The notes beneath the pieces were generated by a model. That model worked only from the letters and a program-made list of their open reading frames with translations, had not been told where the DNA came from and searched no databases. Below are positions 17,112-24,885 of a stretch of DNA of 64,000 nucleotides, in pieces; within the stretch, counting starts at the first letter, position 1, and the number at the start of each line of letters is the position of its first letter. The DNA lies in NCBI GenBank assembly GCA_030427985.1, contig JAUIBH010000003.1:16689-80688 (forward strand), read 5' to 3'. The position numbers and the translations under genes are program-made. The stretch comes from Bacteroidia bacterium. GTDB taxonomy: Bacteria > Bacteroidota > Bacteroidia > Flavobacteriales > Flavobacteriaceae.

Positions 17112-17867
17112 ATGAACGTAATCATCATTGAAGATGAAAAACCTGCCGCAAGACGTTTAAGTCGTTTGTTGGCCGAACAGGATGTGGAGGTATCCACTAT
17201 GTTGCACTCCGTAGATGAATCCATTGAGTGGTTCCAGAACAACCCCCAGCCTGATCTTATTTTTTTGGACATTCAATTATCCGATGGTCTGTCCTTCGAA
17301 ATTTTTGATGCTGTCGATGTAAAAAGCGCTATCATTTTCACCACTGCTTTTGATGAATATGCACTCCAAGCATTCAAGCTAAATAGTATTGATTATTTAC
17401 TCAAACCCATCGATGATGAAGACCTGGAAAAGGCCGTGAAAAAGTACCAGAATTTCAAACCCGAAAACCGAAAAATTTCAGTGGATTTCAACGATATCAA
17501 AAAGCTCTTGGTGGACCCTTTGGATCGTGAATATAAAAAGCGATTTACGGTGAAAGTGGGACAACATTTAAAAATTGTAAATGCCGATGATGTGGAATGT
17601 TTTTATTCCGAAAACAAGGGAACCTACGCGGCAACTTCTGACGGTAGAAATTATCTTTTGGACACCACCTTGGAACAGTTGGAGGAGGAGCTGTCCCCTA
17701 AAATATTTTTTAGGATCAGCCGAAAATTTTACGTGAACGTTTCTCATATAAACGACATCATTTCATACACCAATTCTAGGCTTCAAATTAAAATGAACCG
17801 CTTTAATGAGCAAGAAATCATTGTGAGCAGGGAGCGGGTCAAAGACTTTAAGTTATGGTTAGAATAA
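17112..17867 (+). CDS. LytTR-family response regulator
   Basis: 251 residues. Receiver domain ~1-115 with the acidic pair D8/E9, phospho-acceptor D53 (LIFLDIQLSDG), Thr in FTTAFDEYA and K98 in YLLKPID. The LytTR DNA-binding domain spans ~150-250: RFTVKVGQHLKIVNADDVECFYSENKGTYAATSDGR, TLEQLEEELSPKIFFRISRKFYVNVSHI. It is the natural partner of the 2TM histidine kinase and the last gene of the locus. By family precedent it would bind paired repeats; the two repeat elements at 14103 and 15706 are the obvious candidates, making the locus self-regulating. Confidence 0.94.
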   Translation: MNVIIIEDEKPAARRLSRLLAEQDVEVSTMLHSVDESIEWFQNNPQPDLIFLDIQLSDGLSFEIFDAVDVKSAIIFTTAFDEYALQAFKLNSIDYLLKPIDDEDLEKAVKKYQNFKPENRKISVDFNDIKKLLVDPLDREYKKRFTVKVGQHLKIVNADDVECFYSENKGTYAATSDGRNYLLDTTLEQLEEELSPKIFFRISRKFYVNVSHINDIISYTNSRLQIKMNRFNEQEIIVSRERVKDFKLWLE

Positions 17868-17915
17868 AATCATTTAATAACCTGAAAATCAGAATTTTAT
17901 TTAAAATAAAAATTC

Positions 17916-17945
17916 ACTATAAATTTTTCTTATAGTAGCTTTTTT
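17916..17945 (+). terminator. AT-rich terminator after the response regulator
   Basis: A 7-bp A/T-rich stem (17916-17922 with 17930-17936) is followed by six T residues at 17940-17945. A second AT-rich inverted repeat lies just upstream (about 17892-17915). It lies between convergent genes. Confidence 0.42.
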
Positions 17946-17957
17946 GACCTAAAAAGG

Positions 17958-19148
17958 CTAATCTTCATCAATGCGGTTTTCATCAAAAGCGGATGGGAGT
18001 AATTTAGGGATCAACTTGATGAAAATGGGCAATAAAACAGCTCCACCAGGTAACATGAAAATGGCCAAAGAAGGAATACTTTTAAAGATATCCACCAACT
18101 GATTTTGAACTTTTTTCTTCTCCTCCGCACTCAAATCCTTAACAGTTGACTTGGATAAAAGAGTCAAAAGTTCCTTACTTTCCATGAGTTCTTTTTTGAG
18201 CCTTTTGCTATTTCTGAGAATTAATTTGCTTACATTTTTAGACATTCCGTCATAGAATTGAACCGCTAAATTTTTGTCGTTCAAGTAGGCAATTTTGTCC
18301 TTGTTGGCATCAAAAAATTTCTTCACAAAATTCAGTTCAGATTGCACTTCATTTTCGGACATTCCCAAGTCCTTACCAAGACCAAAAATGTAGTCAGATT
18401 CTGTGTAGTCCAAAGACTTGTCTTCCCAGATGGTCAAACAGGCTATATCTAAAAAATAATCCTTCTCAATTTTGGTGAAATTCTTGCTGAACAGATCACG
18501 ATAAGAACCATCAAATTTTGCTTTATCCAAATCGACATAGGTCAGAGAAGAGGCCAAAAGTTGTATTAGTTTGGCATCATTTTCATGGGTCTCTTTAGAG
18601 TTTAGGGCATGATATGCAATGTTTATGGTTACGTATTCCAACAATTGGGCATGCTCCATCATTGGTATTTTCCCTTGCAAATAGACCCTAAAAATCAAAA
18701 TATCCACATATAATAGTGAGTTGGTCAAACTATTTCCAAAAGCGCGATTAAATGCATTTCCACCTAAATAAATCCGCGAGTCAATCAGTTTTTCCAACTG
18801 CGATTCCGTTTTGGACCCACTCAAAATTTTATTCAAAAAAGAAATTCGGCCCACCTCCAAGGCTTGGTAGTACTCAAAAATGGTATTGACAAAATCAGGA
18901 AAATCAGAATCTTTCTTTTCAAATTGAAAGGTGAAATAGAGCGCGGTGAGTAAATTGATCTTGGCAATTTCATCCTCACTAAGGGTATGCTCCACTTCAA
19001 TAAAAGGGGGTATATCCAAGTGTACACCATATACAAAACCATTCCTTTTAAGTTCTTGGTACAAGCTCTCAAAATCAGAATAAATTTCGGTTTCCTTATC
19101 AACAAGGTGCCCAAACTTGTTGATCCATCCAGAAGCTGAAGGGTTCAT
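17958..19148 (-). CDS. LETM1-related biofilm-associated protein
   Basis: 396 residues, no signal peptide. The N-terminal ~290 residues are helical (VHLDIPPFIEVEHTLSEDEIAKINLL, GGNAFNRAFGNSLTNSLLYVDILIFRVYL). Residues ~300-390 resemble the ribosome-binding/LETM1-like domain: LRNSKRLKKELMESKELLTLLSKSTVKDLSAEEKKKVQ, then a hydrophobic segment LAIFMLPGGAVLLPIFIKLIPKLLPSAF. Homologues in Flavobacteriaceae carry this name from biofilm work; the molecular role is unknown. LETM1 itself is a mitochondrial cation-exchange factor. The gene is alone, convergent with the response regulator gene. Confidence 0.82.
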   Translation of the reverse strand: MNPSASGWINKFGHLVDKETEIYSDFESLYQELKRNGFVYGVHLDIPPFIEVEHTLSEDEIAKINLLTALYFTFQFEKKDSDFPDFVNTIFEYYQALEVGRISFLNKILSGSKTESQLEKLIDSRIYLGGNAFNRAFGNSLTNSLLYVDILIFRVYLQGKIPMMEHAQLLEYVTINIAYHALNSKETHENDAKLIQLLASSLTYVDLDKAKFDGSYRDLFSKNFTKIEKDYFLDIACLTIWEDKSLDYTESDYIFGLGKDLGMSENEVQSELNFVKKFFDANKDKIAYLNDKNLAVQFYDGMSKNVSKLILRNSKRLKKELMESKELLTLLSKSTVKDLSAEEKKKVQNQLVDIFKSIPSLAIFMLPGGAVLLPIFIKLIPKLLPSAFDENRIDED

Positions 19149-19316
19149 TGCGTCCTATTTGCAGGCTAAAGTAAAGCAAATTATGGGACTTTTTAAGAAC
19201 CATTGGCAAATGCCGCATTATCATTTCATTAAGGTTTTTTTAACAATTTAAAACCAAACCACCTCTTCAAAGGTTCCGTAGGTAGGGGTGTAGGAAACAT
19301 ATAAAAACAGTTAACA

Positions 19317-20009
19317 ATGAAAAAAACAACAAAAATTGCAATGGGATTGGGCGTATTGACTCTCCTGACCATTGCATTGGTATCAGCAGATCACATTGAT
19401 GCACCCTCGGCAGCAGGGTCAACGGCGGACATAGCCGATTTTTATGCCTTTGAGCCCAGTGAAGGCTCAGACAATACGGTATTTGTGGTGGATGTACAAT
19501 CTGATGTGCTTCCAGAATTGGCCTATGGCTCTTTCGATGAGGATGTATTGACAGAAATCAATATTGATTTGGATGGAGATTTAGTAGAAGACCAAGTAAT
19601 TCAGGCTATCGCAAGAGATGGTAGAATGTACTTTTTTGGACCGACCAGTCCCGATCAAACTGGATTGAACAGTCAGGTGCTTGTAGATTATCCCTTGGGG
19701 GATGTTGAGATTTCAGCAGCAACTCCAATGGTGGAGACCACATCGGATGGAGTATCCTTGTTTGCAGGTCCTAGACAAGATCCCTTCTTTTTCGATTTCT
19801 TCCAGTTCAATGCTGTAATCTCTCCTGAAACGGATTCAGCTCCTGGCGGATTTCTCCCACCTGAAGAAGCAGCCGACACTTTTGATGGAGCAAACACCTT
19901 GTCCATCATTGTAGAAATTCCCAATAGTATGTTGGGAGCGCCAACGGCTACAAACGCCTTGGGACTTACAGTGTACAAAACTTGGGTAACAACAAATAGA
20001 AAACAATAG
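19317..20009 (+). CDS. DUF4331 family secreted protein, first of a pair
   Basis: 230 residues with a signal peptide (TKIAMGLGVLTLLTIALVSA) followed at once by the DUF4331 signature DHIDAPSAAGSTADIADFYAFEP. Further family blocks are FVVDVQSDVLPELAYGSF, NIDLDGDLVEDQVIQAI, and FAGPRQDPFFFDFFQFNAV, ending with NTLSIIVEIPNSMLG. It carries roughly the N-terminal two thirds of a typical DUF4331 domain; the rest resembles the next gene product, 20 bp downstream. Function unknown, probably periplasmic or extracellular; the His/Asp signature suggests a metal site. Confidence 0.85.
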   Translation: MKKTTKIAMGLGVLTLLTIALVSADHIDAPSAAGSTADIADFYAFEPSEGSDNTVFVVDVQSDVLPELAYGSFDEDVLTEINIDLDGDLVEDQVIQAIARDGRMYFFGPTSPDQTGLNSQVLVDYPLGDVEISAATPMVETTSDGVSLFAGPRQDPFFFDFFQFNAVISPETDSAPGGFLPPEEAADTFDGANTLSIIVEIPNSMLGAPTATNALGLTVYKTWVTTNRKQ

Positions 20010-20029
20010 AACCTTAAAAAAATAAGAAC

Positions 20030-20773
20030 ATGAGACTAAAACATATAACATATTTAATGGCCCTGATGCTAACCTTAGGTTTGGCAACAGCATGTAGTAA
20101 TGACGATGAATCTCCAGACTATAGCGGTATGAATGATGACATGATGATGGACGATGACATGATGATGGATGACGATGACATGATGGGAACCGATTTTACA
20201 GGAACCTATGCCCAGGTTGATCATTTAGGTCGTCCCGGAATCAATACAACCCTTAGCTTTGACATGGAGGGAGAACCCAGCGTGAAAGATGCGCACAACA
20301 CTACTATTCCATCTGAAATGGGAACTACTTTCCAAGTAGGTTTTCAGGCTAGATTGGAACAATATCATGATGTGTACGCTCTTAAATTAGGCCTTGATCC
20401 TGCAGATGTGGACTATGAGAACAACATTTTAGGACTGGATGCAGCAACACTTACTACGGTGTTGGCTGCAGATGTCTTGGAAGTGGCCCCAGATTTACCC
20501 ACTACATATTTTGACCCGGGCACGGATTTTGACAACGACGGCAGAATATTGGTGCCAGATGGTGATGAAGTGGCCCTTACGGGCAGACATCCCAATGATG
20601 ATATTATCGACGTTTCACTCATTTTGTTCTTCGGCGGGGCGGAGGGTGACCGTTTTAGTGGTCAGGATTTAGATGACGACGGAATGGCGGATTTGCCAAG
20701 GCTCACCTCAGATGGGGTTGGACTTACAGCAAATATATCAACAACTTTCCCTTATTTGGGAGATCCTGAGTAA
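20030..20773 (+). CDS. DUF4331-like lipoprotein with Met/Asp-rich repeat, second of a pair
   Basis: 247 residues. Lipobox LATAC (Cys ~22). Residues ~33-54 are a low-complexity run of Asp and Met (encoded by the GATGAC/ATGATG repeat at 20131-20186). The body contains the DUF4331 C-terminal features: QVDHLGRPGINTTLSF, HPNDDIIDVSLILFFGG, and an Asp-rich FSGQDLDDDGMADLPRL loop resembling a calcium-binding dockerin/thrombospondin loop. It probably works together with the preceding DUF4331 protein. The repeat tract may act as a flexible tether or metal-binding arm; this is a guess. Confidence 0.82.
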   Translation: MRLKHITYLMALMLTLGLATACSNDDESPDYSGMNDDMMMDDDMMMDDDDMMGTDFTGTYAQVDHLGRPGINTTLSFDMEGEPSVKDAHNTTIPSEMGTTFQVGFQARLEQYHDVYALKLGLDPADVDYENNILGLDAATLTTVLAADVLEVAPDLPTTYFDPGTDFDNDGRILVPDGDEVALTGRHPNDDIIDVSLILFFGGAEGDRFSGQDLDDDGMADLPRLTSDGVGLTANISTTFPYLGDPE

Positions 20774-20791
20774 TTGCTATGAAAAGGAGCG

Positions 20792-20819
20792 GGGAGAGGC
20801 TCGTCCTCTCCCTTTTTTT
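20792..20819 (+). terminator. Terminator or attenuator after the DUF4331 pair
   Basis: An 8-bp stem of GGGAGAGG with CCTCTCCC (20792-20799, 20805-20812) is followed by seven T residues. It sits between the DUF4331 lipoprotein gene and the TPR lipoprotein gene on the same strand, so the latter may be transcribed at a lower level or from its own promoter. Confidence 0.8.
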
Positions 20820-20839
20820 AAACAACAACACACACAATT

Positions 20840-22126
20840 ATGGACACACTGAAATTAAAATATATATCCCTTTTTTTGATAACAATGGTTTTGCTTTCCT
20901 GCAAACAGGAATCAGGCTTCAAAACCCAAAAGGGAGATTATGACCGTTATCTAGCTGCAGAACCGACAAAGACCACCTCAAAGTATTTTGAGCTTTGGGA
21001 CAACAAGATAAAATCGGATAGTTTGCAATTGCTGAGTTTGGGCAATGTGGCCGGCGAATACAATAGGTTTTTCCAAGGTACTGGGGATATCAAATATTTA
21101 AAAATGGCCGAACAATCGCTACAAAAAGCGGTTGAGATTGCAGCTGTGGGCAAGGCAGGTTATTATAGGGCTCTGGCTAGAAATTATATTTCCCAACATC
21201 GGTTTAAGGAAGCCTTGCAACTGGCCCAAAAAGCAAGAAAAATGGGAAGTGGTGTTAATGACACCCAAGCTCTACTATTTGATGTGCATATGGAATTGGG
21301 TAACTATGACAAGGCCAATACATATCTGGACAGCATCAGCAATATGTCAGATTTTGGATATTTAATCCGCTTGGCTAAATGGAACGACCATAAAGGTGAT
21401 TTGGATACCGCTATCCGATTTATGGAAAAAGCCGCCCAAAAGGCGGAATCGTCCAAAAATAGAAGTATGCTCTTGTGGTCCTACACCAACTTGGCTGATT
21501 TCTACGGCCATGCGGGACGTATCGAGGATTCATACCAAATGTATTTGCGTGCCTTGCGATTGGATCCACAAAATGCCTATGCCAAAAAAGGGATTGCTTG
21601 GATTGTATATTCCCATGAGCGCAATGGAAAAGAAGCCTTACGTATTTTGGATTCCATCCTTACCAAACACCAATCTCCCGAGTATTATCTATTAAAAGCA
21701 GAAATTGCGGAATTCATGGGTAATGAAGTGCTTAAGCTTGAGGCCTTGGACAACTACTATAAAAAAGTTCAGCATACCGACTACGGAGATATGTACAATG
21801 CATACAATGTAGATTTTTATATCGACATGAATGTGGAGGAAAAAGCGATGAAATTGGCACAAAAGGAGGTTCAAAATCGACCTACACCGGAATCTTATAG
21901 CCTATTGGCCTATAGTTACTTCACAAAAGGGGAAAAAGAAAAAGCACTCGAGATTGTAGAAACACATATTGTTGGAAAAACTTTTGAACCAGGGATACTT
22001 TCCAGAGCGGCCGAAATCTATAAAGCCAACGGGAGTCATGGCAAAGTAAAGGAGTTGAAGCAGGAATTGGTTGGTGCTATCTATGAACTAGGGCCGGTTA
22101 TGGAATCTCAAATTTTGAGCCTATAA
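20840..22126 (+). CDS. TPR lipoprotein
   Basis: 428 residues. Lipobox VLLSC (Cys ~21). The rest is tetratricopeptide repeats, e.g. AEQSLQKAVEIAAVGKAGYYRALARNYI, KEALQLAQKARK, YGHAGRIEDSYQMYLRALRLDPQNAYAKKGIAWI and ESYSLLAYSYFTKGEKEKALEIVETH. TPR arrays serve as protein-binding scaffolds; here it probably lies in the periplasm or on the outer membrane. Its position 66 bp after the DUF4331 pair suggests a shared process, which is not identified. Confidence 0.82.
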   Translation: MDTLKLKYISLFLITMVLLSCKQESGFKTQKGDYDRYLAAEPTKTTSKYFELWDNKIKSDSLQLLSLGNVAGEYNRFFQGTGDIKYLKMAEQSLQKAVEIAAVGKAGYYRALARNYISQHRFKEALQLAQKARKMGSGVNDTQALLFDVHMELGNYDKANTYLDSISNMSDFGYLIRLAKWNDHKGDLDTAIRFMEKAAQKAESSKNRSMLLWSYTNLADFYGHAGRIEDSYQMYLRALRLDPQNAYAKKGIAWIVYSHERNGKEALRILDSILTKHQSPEYYLLKAEIAEFMGNEVLKLEALDNYYKKVQHTDYGDMYNAYNVDFYIDMNVEEKAMKLAQKEVQNRPTPESYSLLAYSYFTKGEKEKALEIVETHIVGKTFEPGILSRAAEIYKANGSHGKVKELKQELVGAIYELGPVMESQILSL

Positions 22127-22141
22127 AGCCAAACGACATGG

Positions 22142-22276
22142 ATGTTGAAAACAAAGCGGTGGTTTATGCTATTGCTTGGTTGTTGTTTTGGATACGTCAT
22201 GGGAAACCATGGCGTATTTCATTTAATCCTCGAAGTCATTTTCAGTAGTTTCTTCATCCTCATCCTCGTGCTTTAG
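22142..22276 (+). CDS. Possible small hydrophobic peptide (doubtful)
   Basis: An ATG 16 bp after the TPR gene opens a 44-codon frame with a basic N-terminus and hydrophobic core (LKTKRWFMLLLGCCFGYVM) followed by GNHGVFHLILEVIF. The last ~17 codons lie antisense to the 3' end of the MscS gene, so the hydrophobic tail may be accidental. It could be the remnant of a membrane gene that once followed the DUF4331 cluster, or pure chance. Confidence 0.2.
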   Translation: MLKTKRWFMLLLGCCFGYVMGNHGVFHLILEVIFSSFFILILVL

Positions 22277-22768
22277 AATTTCAATGCCTTTTTGAATGAC
22301 TAAATTGGTGGGAATGGTAATCCTACGACCATCATCCGTCCGCATAAAAAGATAAAAACCACTAATGTCCTCCACCTTGCCCGTCCAGTCAAAATCCTTG
22401 TCCTGAACCCTAATACGATCTCCCAAGCGTAAGGGGTGGTTAAAAAACAAAATCACACTTGCCGTTAAATTGGAAAGAATGGACCATTGTGCTACAAATC
22501 CAATGCCCAAAATGGCAAGGACCGAGGATAAAAAAAGGGAAAAGTCTTCCAAGTTAACGCCCCAAATCAGAGAAACACCAACAAATGCAAGTATATAGAA
22601 CAAAAGATTACTCAGGTAAAAAATTATCTTTCTACTGTTCATGTCTATGGAACTGGTCTTGCCAAATCTTCGTATGGCCCTTTTGGTTAGCGAATTCAAC
22701 GCAATAATGACTACCAATAAAATTATGGTAACCAAAATTTCAGTTTTAAAGGACATTGGATCTAACAT
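22223..22768 (-). CDS. Small MscS-type mechanosensitive channel protein
   Basis: 181 residues. Helices at ~8-27 and ~48-68, then the pore-lining helix ~77-105 (FSLFLSSVLAILGIGFVAQWSILSNLTASVILFFNHPLRLGD) and the beta domain DRIRVQDKDFDWTGKVEDISGFYLFMRTDDGRRITIPTNL. The order matches the MscS core, but the cytosolic vestibule is cut short and ends in an acidic tail (DEDEETTENDFED). Such mini-MscS proteins are common. The role is probably osmotic-shock protection or ion flux. It is divergent from the CorA gene, 69 bp away. Confidence 0.86.
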   Translation of the reverse strand: MLDPMSFKTEILVTIILLVVIIALNSLTKRAIRRFGKTSSIDMNSRKIIFYLSNLLFYILAFVGVSLIWGVNLEDFSLFLSSVLAILGIGFVAQWSILSNLTASVILFFNHPLRLGDRIRVQDKDFDWTGKVEDISGFYLFMRTDDGRRITIPTNLVIQKGIEILKHEDEDEETTENDFED

Positions 22769-22837
22769 GGGTATTACTTGGTAAATTTGAATTAACTTAT
22801 ACTCTAAACTACAAAGAACGGATTTACTTTTACTAAA

Positions 22838-23818
22838 ATGACAACAGATTTCGAAAATAATACATGGGTCATCAACTACTCTCTCGACAACTATTACAAT
22901 AAGAAATTTTCTTTGGCCGATGACAGTGCGCTTTCCAAAAAAGACAAGACCATTACATGGGTCAATACCTATGGCCTCAATTATATGGATGAGTTCAGGG
23001 CGATGGTTATCGATAACGATTTGGACGATTTTTTACTTCGATTATTCGCCAATCAAAATTTGGGCAACAAGGTCATAGAATTGGAGGAACAGCTCTTTAT
23101 TGCTGTTCGCATTTTAAAAACCGAGAACCATAATTTGGAGTCTGAACAAATGTTCTTCGTGGTGGGCAAGGATTTTATTTGGTGCATACAAGAAAAATGG
23201 GGCGATCATTTTGATTGGATTCGCAACCGTATTTTTGATAATAAGGGTATCATCCGAAAAAAGCGGGCCGATTATTTACTCTACTTCATTTTAGAAACCA
23301 TAATTTCCAATTACAAGGAGAAATACGAAGAAATTGTGTTAATGGAGAATATGCTAGACAGGGCAACCAAGTTGGAACCTACCCCAGAGTTTATGTTTGA
23401 AGTGGAACAGAACAAAGCCACAATTCACCAATTTAAAAAAGCGTCACATGGACTTCGAGACATTGCAGTGCGCTTGGAACGCGTGGAGGTAAAAGGGTTT
23501 CAAACCAAATATTTTAGTGAAATTAGGGAGCAAGTCAATGGACTTACCAACGACATTGATTCGGATATTCAAGAATTGGAAAGCCAGATAAATCTCTTTT
23601 TCAGTATTCAGGGACATCGTTTGAACGAGGTAATGAAGACCCTCACTATCTTTTCCGTAATCTTTATCCCCTTAACGTTTTTGGCTGGAATTTATGGGAT
23701 GAATTTTGAAAATATACCTGAGCTAAATTGGCATTATGGCTATTTTATTCTTTTGGGACTGATGTTGGTCGTCACTTTGATTTCCATTATTATTTTCAAA
23801 CGGAAAAAGTGGTTTTAA
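22838..23818 (+). CDS. CorA-family divalent metal transporter
   Basis: 326 residues. A large N-terminal cytosolic alpha/beta domain (~1-250) ends in a long helix, then two C-terminal membrane helices: ~265-285 (TIFSVIFIPLTFLAGIYGMNF) with the GMN selectivity motif at its end, and ~298-318 (YFILLGLMLVVTLISIIIF). A short basic tail KRKKWF follows. CorA pentamers move Mg2+ (also Co2+/Ni2+). The stop codon abuts that of the convergent MarR-GNAT gene with no gap. Confidence 0.92.
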   Translation: MTTDFENNTWVINYSLDNYYNKKFSLADDSALSKKDKTITWVNTYGLNYMDEFRAMVIDNDLDDFLLRLFANQNLGNKVIELEEQLFIAVRILKTENHNLESEQMFFVVGKDFIWCIQEKWGDHFDWIRNRIFDNKGIIRKKRADYLLYFILETIISNYKEKYEEIVLMENMLDRATKLEPTPEFMFEVEQNKATIHQFKKASHGLRDIAVRLERVEVKGFQTKYFSEIREQVNGLTNDIDSDIQELESQINLFFSIQGHRLNEVMKTLTIFSVIFIPLTFLAGIYGMNFENIPELNWHYGYFILLGLMLVVTLISIIIFKRKKWF

Positions 23819-24811
23819 CTATTGCAGAAGTAGGCGAAATCCATATACCTGAAGATCTTCTTGTTTAAAATCCAAATCTTCTGAACGGACAAATCCGAGT
23901 TTTTCATACATCTTCCAAGCCACTTTCATGTAAGCGGTGCTGTGGATGATCACTTGTGCATGACCTGCTTTTCTGGCCCTTTCAATACAGGCAACGCTCA
24001 AGGCCTTACCTATTCCCAACCCCCTTGCGGATGGATCAACCGCCAACAACCGAAAGCCGGAAGCATTTTTCTCTTGTGTAACGGTGCCCCCTGCGCCATA
24101 CTGTTGTATGTCACCAAAATAAAGTACAGCACCAAGAATTTTTCCATCATCCGATATGGCCATCAAGAGCTCTACCTCTGGTTTTTGGGTGAAATCGCCT
24201 ATATTGGCCAAGGTTTGGTAGTATTTAGGCTGTTCATCTGCCTTGGGAAACCCTTCAAGTCCTGAGTATACATCTACCATGAGTTTTCCAATGGCCTTAA
24301 AATCGGTAGGTCTTGCATTCTGAATGGTGTAAGCTTTTTGGCCAAAGCGTTTTTGGTAGCGCTCCTTAAATCCCAATGCATCAAAATCTTGTTCCAACTT
24401 ATTTAAGTTTTTAAGAAATGCATCGCTTACAAATTCTTTTAAAACCTCTTGAATCCGATTCCACTCTTTTTCAAAAACCGGCAGTGCTTCTATTCCTTTT
24501 TCGGAGAGTTGAATAAAGGTCTTCCGGCCATCACTGGGGTCTTTGGAACTTTCAAGGTAACCTTGAGCTTTCATTTTTCGGGTAATCTTGATCATGGCAG
24601 GGTGGGAAAATCCCAGGGCACTTGCAATTTCTGTTACGGTAAGCTTTCCTGTTTCCTTCAACAATAAAAAAATAACATGCCAATTGGGTTCGATACCTAA
24701 ATCTAAGCCTGAATAATGCTCTAAAGTACTGGAAGCAATCTTTTCATTGAGTCTTTTGATTCGGGCCGTAAACCCCAAATGCCCTAATTCTTGTAAAAAA
24801 TCGGTTTTCAT
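23819..24811 (-). CDS. Fused MarR-type regulator and GNAT acetyltransferase
   Basis: 330 residues. N-terminal MarR winged helix (~1-150): WHVIFLLLKETGKLTVTEIASALGFSHPAMIKITRKMKAQGYLESSKDPSDGRKTFIQLS. C-terminal GNAT (~165-330): FRLLAVDPSARGLGIGKALSVACIERARKAGHAQVIIHST and MKVAWKMYEKLGF. Fusions of this kind are recurrent in bacteria; the acetyltransferase may inactivate the ligand that the MarR part senses. Two 12-bp dyads just upstream of the start are likely autoregulatory operators. The gene is transcribed alone, convergent to corA. Confidence 0.9.
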   Translation of the reverse strand: MKTDFLQELGHLGFTARIKRLNEKIASSTLEHYSGLDLGIEPNWHVIFLLLKETGKLTVTEIASALGFSHPAMIKITRKMKAQGYLESSKDPSDGRKTFIQLSEKGIEALPVFEKEWNRIQEVLKEFVSDAFLKNLNKLEQDFDALGFKERYQKRFGQKAYTIQNARPTDFKAIGKLMVDVYSGLEGFPKADEQPKYYQTLANIGDFTQKPEVELLMAISDDGKILGAVLYFGDIQQYGAGGTVTQEKNASGFRLLAVDPSARGLGIGKALSVACIERARKAGHAQVIIHSTAYMKVAWKMYEKLGFVRSEDLDFKQEDLQVYGFRLLLQ

Positions 24812-24818
24812 ATACTAT

Positions 24819-24860
24819 GTAACTAGTTACGCAAATATATGAAAATACGTAATCAGTTAC
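24819..24860 (-). promoter_or_regulatory. Tandem operators of the MarR-GNAT gene
   Basis: GTAACTAGTTAC (24819-24830) is a perfect 12-bp palindrome. A near copy, GTAATCAGTTAC, lies at 24849-24860, 30 bp away, about three helical turns. The first begins 8 bp before the start codon. The arrangement fits cooperative repression by two MarR dimers; the binding protein is inferred from proximity. Confidence 0.6.
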
Positions 24861-24885
24861 ATAAAATTACATTCAAAAAGTTGGA

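Noticed and set aside
19317-20773. One DUF4331 gene broken by a frameshift
   Set aside because: The second part has its own start codon, lipobox and linker, so two separate genes are more likely than a broken one.
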